Below, one piece after another: positions 28,027 to 37,481 of a DNA stretch of 64,000 bases. The notes beneath the pieces are model-generated. The model ran no database searches. It saw nothing but the letters and a program-made list of their open reading frames with translations, and was not told the DNA's origin. Within the stretch, counting starts at the first letter, position 1, and each line of letters starts with the position of its first letter. The position numbers and the translations under genes were made by a program. The DNA lies in NCBI RefSeq assembly GCF_014904755.1, contig NZ_JACZFQ010000013.1:62001-126000 (forward strand). Direction: 5' to 3'. Source of the stretch: Neoluteolibacter marinus. Its GTDB lineage: Bacteria > Verrucomicrobiota > Verrucomicrobiia > Verrucomicrobiales > Akkermansiaceae.

Positions 28027-29304
28027 TCAGGCGGCATCCTTGTCGGCCCGCTTGCGTCGCATCAGCGGTGCCCGCTCGCCGAGGACGACCGGACGGTTGA
28101 TGGTGACGGCCTCGACGTCGGTCTTCGAGGGGACGTCGTACATCACGTCGAGCATCAGGCGTTCGAAGATCGAGCGCAGGGCGCGGGCGCCGGTGCCGCG
28201 CTTGACCGCTTCCTCGGCCATCGCGCGCAAGGCGTCGCGGGTGACGCGGAGCTTCACGCCGTTGAGGGCGAGCTGTTTGCCGTACTGCTTGACCAAGGCG
28301 TTCTTCGGCTCGGTCAGGATCGAGATCAGCTCGTCTTCGGTTAGCTTGCGGAGGGCGGAAATGACGGGCAGGCGGCCGATGAACTCCGGGATCAGGCCGT
28401 AGTGCAAGAGGTCCTCCGGTTCGGCCAGATCGAGGATGTTGCCGCTGGCGGGGGTGGCGTCGCCGGTGGTGCCGTGGAAGCCGAGCGTGCTGCGGCCGAG
28501 ACGCCGCTGGATGGTGTCCTCGAGGCCGACGAAGGCGCCGCCACAGACGAACAGGATTTTCTCGGTGTTGACCTGGATGTATTCCTGCTGCGGGTGCTTT
28601 CGGCCACCCTGCGGCGGAACGTTGCAGACGGTGCCCTCGAGGATCTTGAGCAAGGCCTGCTGGACCCCTTCTCCGGAGACGTCGCGGGTGATCGAGACGT
28701 TGTCGGTCTTGCGGCCGATCTTGTCGATTTCGTCGACGTAGATGATGCCCCGCTCGGCGCGCTCGACATCGAAGTCGGCGGCCTGGAGCAGACGCAGGAC
28801 GATGTTTTCAACATCTTCCCCGACATAGCCGGCTTCGGTCAGGGTGGTGGCGTCGACGATGCAGAACGGGACGTCGAGGACGCGGGCGAGGGTGCGTGCC
28901 AGAAGTGTTTTGCCGGAGCCGGTGGGGCCGAGCAGCAGGACGTTGGACTTTTCAATCTCAACCTCGCCATATTCTTCCGCCAGGGATGCCTGGTCCTGGC
29001 GCAGGCGCTGGTAGTGGTTGTACACCGCGACCGACAGGACCTTCTTGGCATGCTCCTGGCCGATGACGAACTCGTCGAGCCGGCTGCGGAGTTCCGCGGG
29101 CGAGGGCAGCCGCTTGGTGTTCTGTGCCCGCCGGGCCTTGTTGGTCTTGCCGACGGCTTCGGCGAGCTCCTTGTCGAGGATGTTCGAACAGACCTCGACG
29201 CACTCGTTGCAGATATACACGCCGGGCCCGGCGATCAGTTTTTTGACCTCCGAGTGGCTTTTGCCACAGAAGGAACACATCGTGAGATTGGAAGCGCGAG
29301 CCAT
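28027..29304 (-). CDS. clpX: ATP-dependent Clp protease ATP-binding subunit ClpX
   Basis: 425 residues. An N-terminal C4 zinc-binding domain ([11 protein letters not shown] ... [10 protein letters not shown]) captures substrates and adaptors. AAA+ core: Walker [15 protein letters not shown], pore loop GYVGEDVE, Walker [11 protein letters not shown], and the ClpP-docking IGF-type loop replaced in sequence by the segment [10 protein letters not shown]. That LGF triplet fits the (L/I/V)-G-(F/L) rule for docking. Unfolds substrates for ClpP in the cytosol. Follows tig and clpP in the usual order, but a hairpin terminator lies between clpP and this gene, so it may depend on read-through or its own promoter. 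Confidence 0.97.
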   Translation of the reverse strand: MARASNLTMCSFCGKSHSEVKKLIAGPGVYICNECVEVCSNILDKELAEAVGKTNKARRAQNTKRLPSPAELRSRLDEFVIGQEHAKKVLSVAVYNHYQRLRQDQASLAEEYGEVEIEKSNVLLLGPTGSGKTLLARTLARVLDVPFCIVDATTLTEAGYVGEDVENIVLRLLQAADFDVERAERGIIYVDEIDKIGRKTDNVSITRDVSGEGVQQALLKILEGTVCNVPPQGGRKHPQQEYIQVNTEKILFVCGGAFVGLEDTIQRRLGRSTLGFHGTTGDATPASGNILDLAEPEDLLHYGLIPEFIGRLPVISALRKLTEDELISILTEPKNALVKQYGKQLALNGVKLRVTRDALRAMAEEAVKRGTGARALRSIFERLMLDVMYDVPSKTDVEAVTINRPVVLGERAPLMRRKRADKDAA

Positions 29305-29314
29305 GGTGCCGGGT

Positions 29315-29352
29315 ATAAAAAGCAGGCGCCGGGCCGAATGACCCGACGCCTG
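29315..29352 (-). terminator. Intrinsic terminator between clpP and clpX
   Basis: On the minus strand CAGGCG and CGCCTG arms (29352-29347 with 29328-29323) extend past one mismatch into CGGG/CCCG, with an 8-nt loop, and run straight into CTTTTTATA. Stem, GC content and T-run match a rho-independent terminator. It begins 19 nt after the clpP stop and ends about 11 nt before the clpX ATG, so it may also shape the clpX ribosome-binding region. Confidence 0.75.
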
Positions 29353-29370
29353 AAGATAGCGGAAAAGAAC

Positions 29371-30063
29371 TCAGGCGTCGTCCTTTTTTCCGTCATTTGC
29401 GTCAGCAAGCGCAGCGACGGCGTCGGGAAGTTCCTTACGGCTTTCCAGGACCTTGTCGACCAGCCCGTAGGCGACGGACTCCTCGGCGGACATGTAGTTG
29501 TCACGGTCGGAGTCGTGCTCGATCTGCTCGACGGTCTTGCCGGTGTGCTTGGCGAGGATGCCGTTGAGGCGCTTCTTCAGGTTGAACATGAACCCGATGG
29601 TGCGCTCGACATCCGAAGCCGTGCCTTGGGCGCCGCCGGAAACCTGGTGGATCATGACGTGGGAATTCGGCAGGCAGAAGCGCTTGCCCTTGGTTCCCGC
29701 GGTCAGGAGCACCGAACCCATCGAGGCGGCGATGCCGATGCAGTAGGTGTTCACGTCGCAGGTCATGAACTGCATCGTGTCGTACATCGCCAGGCCGGCG
29801 GTGACGGAGCCGCCGGGCGAGTTGATGTAGATGTGGATGTCCTTTTTCGGGTCCTGCATCTGCAGGAAAAGGAGCTGGGCGATCACCGAGTTGGCGACGA
29901 AGTCGTCGATCGGGGTGCCGATGAAGATGATGCGGTCCTTGAGCAGGCGCGAGTAGATGTCGAACGAGCGCTCGCCGCGGCCATCCTGCTCGATGACAAC
30001 GGGGACGTAGTAGCTGTTCTCCGGCGCGCCGCCGGCCTGGATCCTGTTCGGGAAATTACTCAT
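29371..30063 (-). CDS. clpP: ATP-dependent Clp protease proteolytic subunit ClpP
   Basis: 230 residues from ATG 30063 (an earlier in-frame start at 30123 would lie inside tig). Ser protease of the ClpP family: [20 protein letters not shown], oligomer contact [20 protein letters not shown], nucleophile in [14 protein letters not shown], catalytic His in [14 protein letters not shown], and Asp in the [11 protein letters not shown] segment. Forms the barrel that ClpX feeds. Its start overlaps the tig stop by 8 nt, so the two are translationally coupled. Length is slightly above the ~195-210 usual, with a short charged C-terminal tail ([13 protein letters not shown]). Confidence 0.97.
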   Translation of the reverse strand: MSNFPNRIQAGGAPENSYYVPVVIEQDGRGERSFDIYSRLLKDRIIFIGTPIDDFVANSVIAQLLFLQMQDPKKDIHIYINSPGGSVTAGLAMYDTMQFMTCDVNTYCIGIAASMGSVLLTAGTKGKRFCLPNSHVMIHQVSGGAQGTASDVERTIGFMFNLKKRLNGILAKHTGKTVEQIEHDSDRDNYMSAEESVAYGLVDKVLESRKELPDAVAALADANDGKKDDA

Positions 30064-31390
30064 CGTTGGTGGTCGTGTCGTCTGCGACTTCCTCGACGGT
30101 GGCGTGCTCCAGAATGAAGTCAATGGCCTTGCCCACCAGCATCGAGTTGCGGATGCCGGGAAGGCGTCCGCCGCGCTGGAGCTCCTTGATGAACTTCTTC
30201 GGGTTCTCCTTCCGCGACTGGGCGATGCGGGCGAGGTGGTTGACCAGCTCGTTGTCGCTGACGCTGATGCCTTCAGCGCGGGCGATTTCCTGGAGGATGA
30301 AGTTGGTCTTCAGGTTGGTGCGGGCCTGGTCGCCGGCGGTGGCGAAAATCTCGGCCTGTTGGGCGGCAATCTCTTCCTCCGACATGCCGGACTTCATGCC
30401 GCGTTCGACGAGGGCGTCGGCCTGGCCCTGGGTCTCGTGGCGGAGGAGGTCCTCCGGAAGCTCGAAGTCGACCAGGGAATTGAAGTGCTCGACGATCTGG
30501 TTGACCTTGTGGTCGTCGATGCGGCGGCGCTTTTCGACCTCGATCTGGCCCTTGGCCATGTCACGCAGCTCGGCGTGGGTCTTGCCGCCGGTGATCTTGG
30601 CGGCGAACTCGTCGTCGAGCTCCGGCAGCACGGCCAGTTTGATGCCCTTGAGGCTGACGTTGAAGACGACTTCCTTGTTCTGGAGGTCGCTGAGCGGGAA
30701 GTCTTCCGGGATGGTGAGGGCGATGTCCTTCTGGTCGCCGGTATTCATCCCCGCGACGGCGGCGGCGAAGCCGGGCAGGAAGCTGTTCTCGTCGAGCTTA
30801 ATCCAGAAGCCCTCGCGACCGGCGAGATAGCCGGCGGACTTGCCGAGCGCTTCTTCCAGCGGCTGGCCGTCGAGTGTCGAGGAGTAGTCGATCACCGCGA
30901 GGTCGCCGTCCTGGGCCGCGCGGTCGGTGATGTCCTGATAGTCGGCGAAGCGCTCGCGGAGGCCTTCGAGCTGGGTGTCGATTTCCTGCTCGGTCACCTC
31001 GGCGGAGGGCGCCTTGACGGCGATGCCCTTGTACTCCGGGAGCTCGACATCGGGGGCCAAGGTCAGCACCGCATTGAAGGTGAGGGTGCCATCGGGCAGG
31101 TGGGAAATGTTCTGCGGGTTGCCGAAGTTGAGCACCTTGAGGGCTTCCTTGCGCAGGGCCTCGTCATAGGCCTGGCGAACGAGCTTGTCGTCGAGTTCCT
31201 CGGCGATCGCCGCCTGGAACTTCTTCTCGATGACCTTCTTCGGCGCCTTGCCGGGACGGAAGCCGGGGATGCGGGCTTGGGCCGCGTAGCCGGACACGAT
31301 TTTCGCGCGCTCGGAATTCACTTTGTCCGAGGGGACTTCGACGCGGAGCGTGGCGATGCAGTTCGGCTGCTTTTCGACGATGATATTCAT
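30056..31390 (-). CDS. tig: Trigger factor chaperone
   Basis: 444 residues, normal length. The N-terminal ribosome-binding domain carries the signature [16 protein letters not shown] (family GFRxGK). The middle PPIase-like domain is around 165-250 ([18 protein letters not shown]), and the long helical C-terminal domain forms the chaperone arms. It binds nascent chains at the ribosomal exit. First gene of tig-clpP(-clpX), the arrangement widespread in bacteria. The C-terminal tail is acidic ([12 protein letters not shown]). Confidence 0.96.
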   Translation of the reverse strand: MNIIVEKQPNCIATLRVEVPSDKVNSERAKIVSGYAAQARIPGFRPGKAPKKVIEKKFQAAIAEELDDKLVRQAYDEALRKEALKVLNFGNPQNISHLPDGTLTFNAVLTLAPDVELPEYKGIAVKAPSAEVTEQEIDTQLEGLRERFADYQDITDRAAQDGDLAVIDYSSTLDGQPLEEALGKSAGYLAGREGFWIKLDENSFLPGFAAAVAGMNTGDQKDIALTIPEDFPLSDLQNKEVVFNVSLKGIKLAVLPELDDEFAAKITGGKTHAELRDMAKGQIEVEKRRRIDDHKVNQIVEHFNSLVDFELPEDLLRHETQGQADALVERGMKSGMSEEEIAAQQAEIFATAGDQARTNLKTNFILQEIARAEGISVSDNELVNHLARIAQSRKENPKKFIKELQRGGRLPGIRNSMLVGKAIDFILEHATVEEVADDTTTNDE

Positions 31391-31436
31391 AGTGGAAATC
31401 TGGTGCGGAAACGGGCGGTGGGGCGCCGGGGGCGGG

Positions 31437-31466
31437 AAGCTAAGGGGGCCGCTCCGGGCTTGTCAA
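31437..31466 (-). promoter_or_regulatory. Possible sigma-70 promoter of tig-clpP
   Basis: On the minus strand a perfect TTGACA (31466-31461) is followed after 18 nt by TAGCTT (31442-31437), a weak -10. It lies about 50 nt upstream of the tig ATG in the divergent tig/bamA intergenic region. Perfect -35 but poor -10, so the call is tentative. Confidence 0.3.
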
Positions 31467-31509
31467 AGCGAAGGTGCGCCCGTTAGCAAGCCGGATCCGG
31501 ACATGGGCC

Positions 31510-31539
31510 TTGACGGGGTATGCCCCAAAACGGTTCTAT
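31510..31539 (+). promoter_or_regulatory. Possible promoter of bamA
   Basis: TTGACG (31510-31515) is followed after 18 nt by TTCTAT (31534-31539), about 20 nt before the bamA ATG. The -35 box is good and the -10 box matches only half of the consensus. The ATG at 31561 has no visible Shine-Dalgarno. Confidence 0.25.
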
Positions 31540-31560
31540 CCACGCCGTTAGCCGACACAC

Positions 31561-33927
31561 ATGGATATTTCATCCCTCCTTAGTATTCGGGGCGCGTCCT
31601 TGCTGGCGCGCCGGGTGGTTCTGGCGACGCTCTTCTTCCTCGGTCTCGCCGCGACGTCGGTGAAGGCGCAAGACATCGAGGGGAAGAACGTCTCGAACGT
31701 CGAGATCCGCTACAACGGTCCTCGTACCGTCGATGAAGCCCGCTTGCGGAACTTCATTTCGATCGAGTCCGGCCAGGCCTACCGCAGCGAGAAGGTCGAC
31801 AACGACATCACCAAGCTCTACGAGTCCGGCCTGGTCAGCGACGTGCGTGTTTTCGCGGAGCCGGCCGGCGAATCGCTGAAGGTGATCTACGAGGTGACCA
31901 CCCGCCCGGACTACGTGGCGATCGGCTTCGTCGGGAATTCCGTTTTCAGCGACCAGAAGCTGGCCAAGGAGACCAAGCTCAAGCCGGGCGGCATGGCGAG
32001 CGACGAGGTGATCCTCAGCGCCCGCCGCAACATCGAGGAATACTACCGCGGCTACGGCTACCCGGACGTGACGGTGACCCATCGCACCCAGCCGAGCGAG
32101 ACCGGCAGCGGGGTGGACCTGATCTTCATCATCGACGAGGGCGGCAAGAAGGAGATCCACAAGATCCGCTTCGAGGGCAACAACACCTACGACAGCCGCA
32201 CCCTGCGCAAGCAGATGAAGACGAAGGAAAAGGGCTGGTTCTCCTGGCTCAGCAAGTCCGGCCGCTACGAGAGCCAGGAACTGGATTCCGACGTCGAGGC
32301 GGTCCTCGACTACTACCGCACCCGCGGCTATCTCCGCGCGAGCAGCCCGGGCCCGCGCCTCGATCCCGTGAAAAACGGCAAGGTCGATCTGGTGATCCCG
32401 ATCAACGAGGGTGAGAAGTACACGGTGGCGGGTGTCGGCTTCGGCCGCATGACGGTGTTCAAGCCCGAGGAACTCTACCCCGCGCTGACCCTGAACGGCG
32501 GTGACGGTTACTCCTCGAAGAAGATGCGGGACGACATCAAGATGATCCGCAGCTACTACGGTTCCCGTGGCTATGCCGATGCCTCGGTCACCCCGGACAT
32601 CCGCGATGCGGGGCCGAACAAGGTGAACATCGTCTACCGCGTCACCGAAGGATCCCGCTACCGCGTGGGCCGGGTGAACATCGAAGGCAACACCAAGACC
32701 AAGGACAAGGTCATCCGCCGTGAAATGCCGCTCAAGCCGGGCGACTATTTCAACTCGGTGGAGCTTGAGACCGCCAAGGCCCGCCTCGAGAACCTGCAGT
32801 ATTTCAGCGACGTCCAGGTCGACGGCCAGCCGGGCCGCGGCGGTTACCGCGACGTCAACGTCCTCGTCGAGGAACGCCGCACGGGATCGATCAGCGCCGG
32901 TATCGGCTTCAGCTCGATCGACAGCATCGTCGGTTTCGTCAACCTCGAGCAGACCAACTTCGACATCATGAACCCCTGGGCGTTCACCGGTGGCGGCCAG
33001 CGGTTCGGTGCGAACCTCCGCCTCGGCAGCGAGCGCACCGACATCGGCATCTCGCTGGTGGAACCTTGGTTCATGGACCGCCAGCTCGCACTGGGTGGTG
33101 AGCTTTTCTACAAGGACTCCCAGTACTACTCGGACTTCTACGAGCAGACCAACGCGGGTGGTGCGATCTTCGTCCGCAAACCGATCGGCGAAAAGGCCTC
33201 GCTCAAGCTAGAGTATCGCCTCGAGCAGGTGCAGATCGACCTGGATCCCGCGGTGACCACGCTTTCCGCCGCCTCGCCTTTCGGTCCTTCCTTGCTGTTG
33301 CCGGAAGACGGCGATTACATCCGCAGCGCGATTTCGCTCAATTACGTCTACGACAACCGCGACGCGGTGATCGAGACCCGCTCCGGCGAGAAGTTCGACA
33401 TCGGCCTGACCGTGGCGGGCAGTGTCCTCGGCGGCGACGTCGATATCCTCGGTCTCTCGTTGCAGGGCCAGAAATACTGGAACCTCGCCTGGGACTCGAT
33501 CCTCTCCTTGAACGGTGAGCTGGCCTTCGTGGACGCCACCAGCGGCTCGGTGCCGATTTTCGACCGCCTGTTCCTCGGTGGCGGCCGGACCCTGCGCGGC
33601 TTTGAATTCCGTGACGTCGGTCCGCGCGATCCGGTGACCGGTGAAGTGGTGGGCGGCCAGTCGCTTGGTTTCCTTTCCACCGAGTACACGGTCCCGATCA
33701 TCGATAACGTCAGGGCCGCCGTGTTCTACGACCTCGGCTTCGTCAACGACGGGGCATGGGATCCGAGCCCGAGCGATCTCTACCACGACTTCGGCGTGGG
33801 CGTCCGGCTGAAGTTGCCGATCAGCCCGGTTCCCATCGCGCTCGACTACGCCGTGCCGATCGACAGCCCCGATCCGGTGGCGGACAAAGGCGGTCAGTTC
33901 AACTTCTACCTGAACTACCAGTACTGA
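31561..33927 (+). CDS. bamA: Outer membrane protein assembly factor BamA
   Basis: 788 residues. Signal segment (RRVVLATLFFLGLAATSVKA), five POTRA repeats in the periplasm (starting IEGKNVSNVEIRYNGPRTVD; later VSGVGF-like strand YTVAGVGFGRM and RVGRVNIEGNTKTKDKVIRR), then a 16-strand barrel of the Omp85 family (from about 425). The barrel contains the loop-6 motif as GGGRTLRGFEFRDVGP (VRGF/Y-type, here LRGF) and ends in an aromatic beta-signal (FNFYLNYQY). It inserts beta-barrel proteins into the outer membrane, which supports a diderm envelope for this organism. Monocistronic: own 5' region and a clear terminator after it. Confidence 0.96.
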   Translation: MDISSLLSIRGASLLARRVVLATLFFLGLAATSVKAQDIEGKNVSNVEIRYNGPRTVDEARLRNFISIESGQAYRSEKVDNDITKLYESGLVSDVRVFAEPAGESLKVIYEVTTRPDYVAIGFVGNSVFSDQKLAKETKLKPGGMASDEVILSARRNIEEYYRGYGYPDVTVTHRTQPSETGSGVDLIFIIDEGGKKEIHKIRFEGNNTYDSRTLRKQMKTKEKGWFSWLSKSGRYESQELDSDVEAVLDYYRTRGYLRASSPGPRLDPVKNGKVDLVIPINEGEKYTVAGVGFGRMTVFKPEELYPALTLNGGDGYSSKKMRDDIKMIRSYYGSRGYADASVTPDIRDAGPNKVNIVYRVTEGSRYRVGRVNIEGNTKTKDKVIRREMPLKPGDYFNSVELETAKARLENLQYFSDVQVDGQPGRGGYRDVNVLVEERRTGSISAGIGFSSIDSIVGFVNLEQTNFDIMNPWAFTGGGQRFGANLRLGSERTDIGISLVEPWFMDRQLALGGELFYKDSQYYSDFYEQTNAGGAIFVRKPIGEKASLKLEYRLEQVQIDLDPAVTTLSAASPFGPSLLLPEDGDYIRSAISLNYVYDNRDAVIETRSGEKFDIGLTVAGSVLGGDVDILGLSLQGQKYWNLAWDSILSLNGELAFVDATSGSVPIFDRLFLGGGRTLRGFEFRDVGPRDPVTGEVVGGQSLGFLSTEYTVPIIDNVRAAVFYDLGFVNDGAWDPSPSDLYHDFGVGVRLKLPISPVPIALDYAVPIDSPDPVADKGGQFNFYLNYQY

Positions 33928-33940
33928 TCCTCGATTTTCG

Positions 33941-33971
33941 AAAAGGGCTGCGGGTAACCGCGGCCCTTTTT
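33941..33971 (+). terminator. Intrinsic terminator after bamA
   Basis: Stem gggctgcgg (33945-33953) pairs with ccgcggccc (33958-33966) around gtaa, flanked by aaaa on the left and ttttt on the right. The flanking A and T runs make it potentially bidirectional; it also lies 22 nt past the end of the convergent ygfZ gene. Confidence 0.8.
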
Positions 33972-33992
33972 CGTGTCCGGGGGATCCCGGCT

Positions 33993-34826
33993 TCAGGCAA
34001 ATCCGAGGATCTTGGCGACTCCCGGCTTTCCGGTCAGCGGTAACTCGGTGGCGGTGAACGCGGCTTTGTCCAGATATCCCAGGGCGGCGAAAAGCCCGTC
34101 ATTTCCGGGGAGGGGGGCCACGCTGGTGAGGACTCCGGATGGCCGTGTTTCGCCCGCGAGTTCGTCGCCCGCGACTACGCCTTCCTCCACCAGGAAGGTC
34201 GCAAGCCTGCGGTTCACCCGGCCCGCGCTTTTCATCCGGGAGAGCACTTCCTGCCCGATGTAGCAGCCCTTGTGGTAGGAGATGGCCGTGCGGTCGAGTC
34301 CTGCCTCCGGAGGGAGCATTCCGGGTGCGAGTTCCGCTCCCCAGGCCGGAACTCCGGCCGTGATCCGGCGGGTTTCGACTTCGTCATGCGAGAGGAAGGT
34401 CACTTCGGGGTTTGTTCCTGCGGGAAGCCAGAGGTCGTGGCCCACAATGCCGATTCGATTGGCTTTCCTGGTAAATCCAGGGGCTTCCGGGGGGGGGCAG
34501 GGGGAGTCGACCAAGTGGATCAATTGCCACGCGGACGAGAGATTCTCCACTTCCACATCATCTGCGATGAGGTAGCGGGTCAGCCGGTTCTCGAGTTCCT
34601 CAGCCTGCTCGGGCGGGCCTTCGATCCAGATCGACTCTTCGGGGCCACGGAACACATGGACCATGGCTTGCAGCTTTCCCTTTGCGTCGGTGACGCAGGA
34701 AGGCAGCGCCTCGTCGGTGAGATGGCGGACATCCTGGGTCAGTTGTCCGTTGAGGTAGCGCGCGGCATCCGGACCCTGGAAAGAGAGAATGCAGCGCCGT
34801 TCCAAGGGAAGGCTGATGGTCTTCAT
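33993..34826 (-). CDS. ygfZ: Folate-binding YgfZ-type protein
   Basis: 277 residues. Related to the aminomethyltransferase (GcvT) fold. The hallmark KGCYIGQEVLSRMKSAGRV contains the conserved Cys-Tyr-x-Gly-Gln-Glu motif of YgfZ/IBA57. N-terminal ILSFQGPDAARYLNGQLTQD is also typical. YgfZ uses tetrahydrofolate to help maintain or repair certain iron-sulfur enzymes. Length is within the family range (260-330). Convergent with bamA; no Fe-S genes adjacent. Confidence 0.92.
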   Translation of the reverse strand: MKTISLPLERRCILSFQGPDAARYLNGQLTQDVRHLTDEALPSCVTDAKGKLQAMVHVFRGPEESIWIEGPPEQAEELENRLTRYLIADDVEVENLSSAWQLIHLVDSPCPPPEAPGFTRKANRIGIVGHDLWLPAGTNPEVTFLSHDEVETRRITAGVPAWGAELAPGMLPPEAGLDRTAISYHKGCYIGQEVLSRMKSAGRVNRRLATFLVEEGVVAGDELAGETRPSGVLTSVAPLPGNDGLFAALGYLDKAAFTATELPLTGKPGVAKILGFA

Positions 34827-34943
34827 GTGTTGGGGTGAGGGGGCGCAAGGGACAGTCCTGATTCCCGACGGGTGACCGCGCGACGTCGCACCGGCGGTTG
34901 GGGGGGCAACCGGATGGCGGAGAATCCGAAGTCGCCCGTTGGA

Positions 34944-35852
34944 TCAGGGCGACTCCTCGCGTTGCAGGGCAAGCTTTGCCAAATTGGCGGCTTGGGAGGT
35001 AATCTCCGTGATTTGCGGGTGGGTTGCCGGCTGGCCGTCCAGCACCATTTCGGTCCGTAGCTCCGATAGGATCTCGACCATGTCGAGGAAGGTCTTCCGC
35101 TCGGAGATCTGCGGTTCGAGGCCGCTGATGACGCCGGAATAGTAGTCCGCGATGTCCTCGCGCATGATATGGCGGGCTCTCTCAGGACTGAACTGCGTGT
35201 CGACGGCGGAGGATGATACCTGGAGGGCGCGAATCCATCCCCCGAGCGAGATCAGGTGTGCAAGGTCGGCATCGCGCAGGCTCACGAGCTCCAGTTCCAC
35301 GTCTTTCTGGGTTGCGGCGAGTTCCTTCTTCAGCTGGACGACGTCTTGCTTGCGAGCGCTTTCCAGGAGGCTGGCAGCATGCCGGTTGACCCTTTCCCCG
35401 GCACCCAGGCCCTTGCCGTAGCGGGTGAGGTCGGCAGCAAGGCTCTCGACCTTGCCCAGTTCACCCGCTTGGACGACCAGAAATCCGTCCGCGATCAGGA
35501 ATCCCAGTTCCACGGCCAGATCGGCGCGGTTCATGGGCATGTTGGCCGGCGTTTCGCGCTGGAACTTCAGCGTCGGCAAGGGCGCCAGAGCCTCCAGCGA
35601 CTCGAAGATCCTGGCGATCGAAGGAGCGGTGAACTCGTTGATCGCGAGTTCCTCCCGAACGTGAGGATCCTCGAGAAGGTCGGCCGGGATGTCGGGTTTG
35701 GGTGCCTCCTGGGCGGCAACCGGGAGCCAGCCCGTCATGGCAGCGAGGGCAGCAGCGAGCGGCAAGCGTGAGATGTTCACCGGGGAAGGCTGGCATCGGA
35801 AGAAGTTTCCCGCAACTGGCAATGCACGGACGGGGAGGGCTTGGTAGGCCAT
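34944..35852 (-). CDS. Exported helical protein of unknown function
   Basis: Up to 302 residues. A hydrophobic stretch LPLAAALAAMTGWLPVAAQE is a good signal peptide if translation begins at GTG 35780. The ATG at 35852 would place ~24 extra residues in front of it. The mature protein is almost wholly helical and charged (AADLTRYGKGLGAGERVNRHA, KKELAATQKDVELELVSLRD), with no cysteines, no enzyme motif and no membrane span. Periplasmic location inferred. Divergent from the glycosyltransferase gene, with about 110 nt between their starts. I do not recognise the family. Confidence 0.7.
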   Translation of the reverse strand: MAYQALPVRALPVAGNFFRCQPSPVNISRLPLAAALAAMTGWLPVAAQEAPKPDIPADLLEDPHVREELAINEFTAPSIARIFESLEALAPLPTLKFQRETPANMPMNRADLAVELGFLIADGFLVVQAGELGKVESLAADLTRYGKGLGAGERVNRHAASLLESARKQDVVQLKKELAATQKDVELELVSLRDADLAHLISLGGWIRALQVSSSAVDTQFSPERARHIMREDIADYYSGVISGLEPQISERKTFLDMVEILSELRTEMVLDGQPATHPQITEITSQAANLAKLALQREESP

Positions 35853-35961
35853 GATCCCGGCTTGACTTGAAGGTTAAGACGTGTTGGCCTCCGGCCGCCC
35901 GGATTCTCTCAATTTCAGGCGCTTGCCGGGTTTCCGCCGGCCTCCACCATCCCGAGCCCAT

Positions 35962-37473
35962 ATGGATCTCTCCTCGCCTCTCTGGTACTTCTCCTACATC
36001 CTCGTCTTGATCGGTCTCGCCGGCTACGGATTCCACCGGTTGTGCATCGTCTACCTCTACCTGAGGCACTCCCGGAACAAGCCCGAGCCCAAGGAGCTGT
36101 TCTCGGAACTGCCGTTGGTGACCATCCAGTTGCCGGTGTTCAACGAAATGCACGTGGTGGACCGCTTGCTGGAGTCGGTGTCACGGCTGGACTACCCGCA
36201 GGACAAGCTGCAGATCCAGGTCCTCGACGATTCGACGGATGAAACCACCGAGATTTGCCGCGTCGGGGTCGAGAAGCTCCGTGGTCAGGGCTTTGATGCC
36301 GAGCTGATCCACCGCACCGACCGCACCGGCTTCAAGGCCGGTGCGCTGGAAAACGGTACCCGGTTCGCGAAAGGGGACTACCTGTTCATTTTGGACGCGG
36401 ACTTCGTGCCGAACGCGGACGTTCTCCAGAAGACGATCCACTATTTCACCGACCAACGGATCGGGATGATCCAGACGCGCTGGGGACACCTCAACCGCAC
36501 GTTCAACGTGTTGACCCGGATCCAGGCGATGTTCCTCGACGGTCACCTCGAGCTGGAACAAACCGCCCGCAATCGCAGCGGCCGCTTTTTCACCTTCAAT
36601 GGCACTGCCGGTATCTGGCGGAAGTCGTGCATCGCCGACGCCGGTGGATGGGAGCACGATACCCTGACGGAGGACATGGATCTCAGCTACCGCGCCCAGC
36701 TGAAAGGGTGGCGCTTCATTTTCCTCAATGATGTCGAAACTCCGGCCGAGCTGCCGGTCGACATGGATGGTTTCAAGAGCCAGCAGCACCGCTGGACCAA
36801 GGGGTCGATCCAGGTTTGCAAAAAGGTCTTGCCGGCAATCTGGAGGGCGAAGGTGCCCCTCTACATCAAGATGGAGGCCACGGCGCACCTGACCTCGAAC
36901 TTCGCCTACCTGATGCTGATCTGCCTGTGCTTCCTGATTTATCCGAACCAGCACGCGGCCCCGGATTTCGGGTCGTTGACACACTACATCATCAATGTGC
37001 CGATCTTCTTCTTCGCGTCGGTTTCGGTGATCGTGTTCTACCTCACCTCCCAGAAGGCCCTGCGCCCCAACACCTGGTGGAAGGAAGTTCCCTACCTGCC
37101 GCTGCTCCTCGCCCTTGGCATCGGGATGTCGATCAACAACGCCAAGGCGGTGATCGAAGCGATTTTCAATCATCAGTCGGCGTTCGTCCGCACCCCCAAG
37201 TACGGCATCGACCAGAAGCCGAAGGCCGATTGGAAGCGCAGCAGCTACAAGGCGATGAAGACCCTCACGCCGGTGGTGGAGCTGTTGTTCGGCTTCTTTT
37301 TCCTGTTTGTGGTCGTGGAGGCCGCGATGCAGGGCCGCTGGTCGTCGGCAATTCTTCTGCTTCCCTTCCCCATCGGATTTTTCTATACTTCCCTATCGTC
37401 ATTGGCACGCATGCTGCCCTCCGGCCGCGTGACCTCGGACGAGACTGCTGAAAACATTCCTCACGACTCTTAA
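35962..37473 (+). CDS. Membrane GT2 glycosyltransferase (cellulose-synthase-like)
   Basis: 503 residues from ATG 35962 (MDLSSPLWYFSYILVLIGLA, an N-terminal membrane helix); an upstream GTG at 35881 is less likely. GT-A core: LDDSTDETTEI (UDP-binding Asp), FILDADFVPNADV (DxD-type metal site), TEDMDLSYRAQLKGW (TED base) and QQHRWTKGSIQV (Q-x-x-R-W). This set marks processive family-2 enzymes that make polysaccharides such as glucomannan-, cellulose- or hyaluronan-like polymers and extrude them through the C-terminal helices (about 310-480). No BcsB or PilZ gene is nearby, so the product is unknown. The next gene, an L,D-transpeptidase, follows 8 nt later and is probably co-transcribed. Confidence 0.92.
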   Translation: MDLSSPLWYFSYILVLIGLAGYGFHRLCIVYLYLRHSRNKPEPKELFSELPLVTIQLPVFNEMHVVDRLLESVSRLDYPQDKLQIQVLDDSTDETTEICRVGVEKLRGQGFDAELIHRTDRTGFKAGALENGTRFAKGDYLFILDADFVPNADVLQKTIHYFTDQRIGMIQTRWGHLNRTFNVLTRIQAMFLDGHLELEQTARNRSGRFFTFNGTAGIWRKSCIADAGGWEHDTLTEDMDLSYRAQLKGWRFIFLNDVETPAELPVDMDGFKSQQHRWTKGSIQVCKKVLPAIWRAKVPLYIKMEATAHLTSNFAYLMLICLCFLIYPNQHAAPDFGSLTHYIINVPIFFFASVSVIVFYLTSQKALRPNTWWKEVPYLPLLLALGIGMSINNAKAVIEAIFNHQSAFVRTPKYGIDQKPKADWKRSSYKAMKTLTPVVELLFGFFFLFVVVEAAMQGRWSSAILLLPFPIGFFYTSLSSLARMLPSGRVTSDETAENIPHDS

Positions 37474-37481
37474 CATCACCC

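Noticed and set aside
34895-34912. Hairpin cggttg-gggggg-caaccg as a terminator of the unknown exported-protein gene
   Set aside because: Only a 6-bp stem and no T-run on the minus strand.
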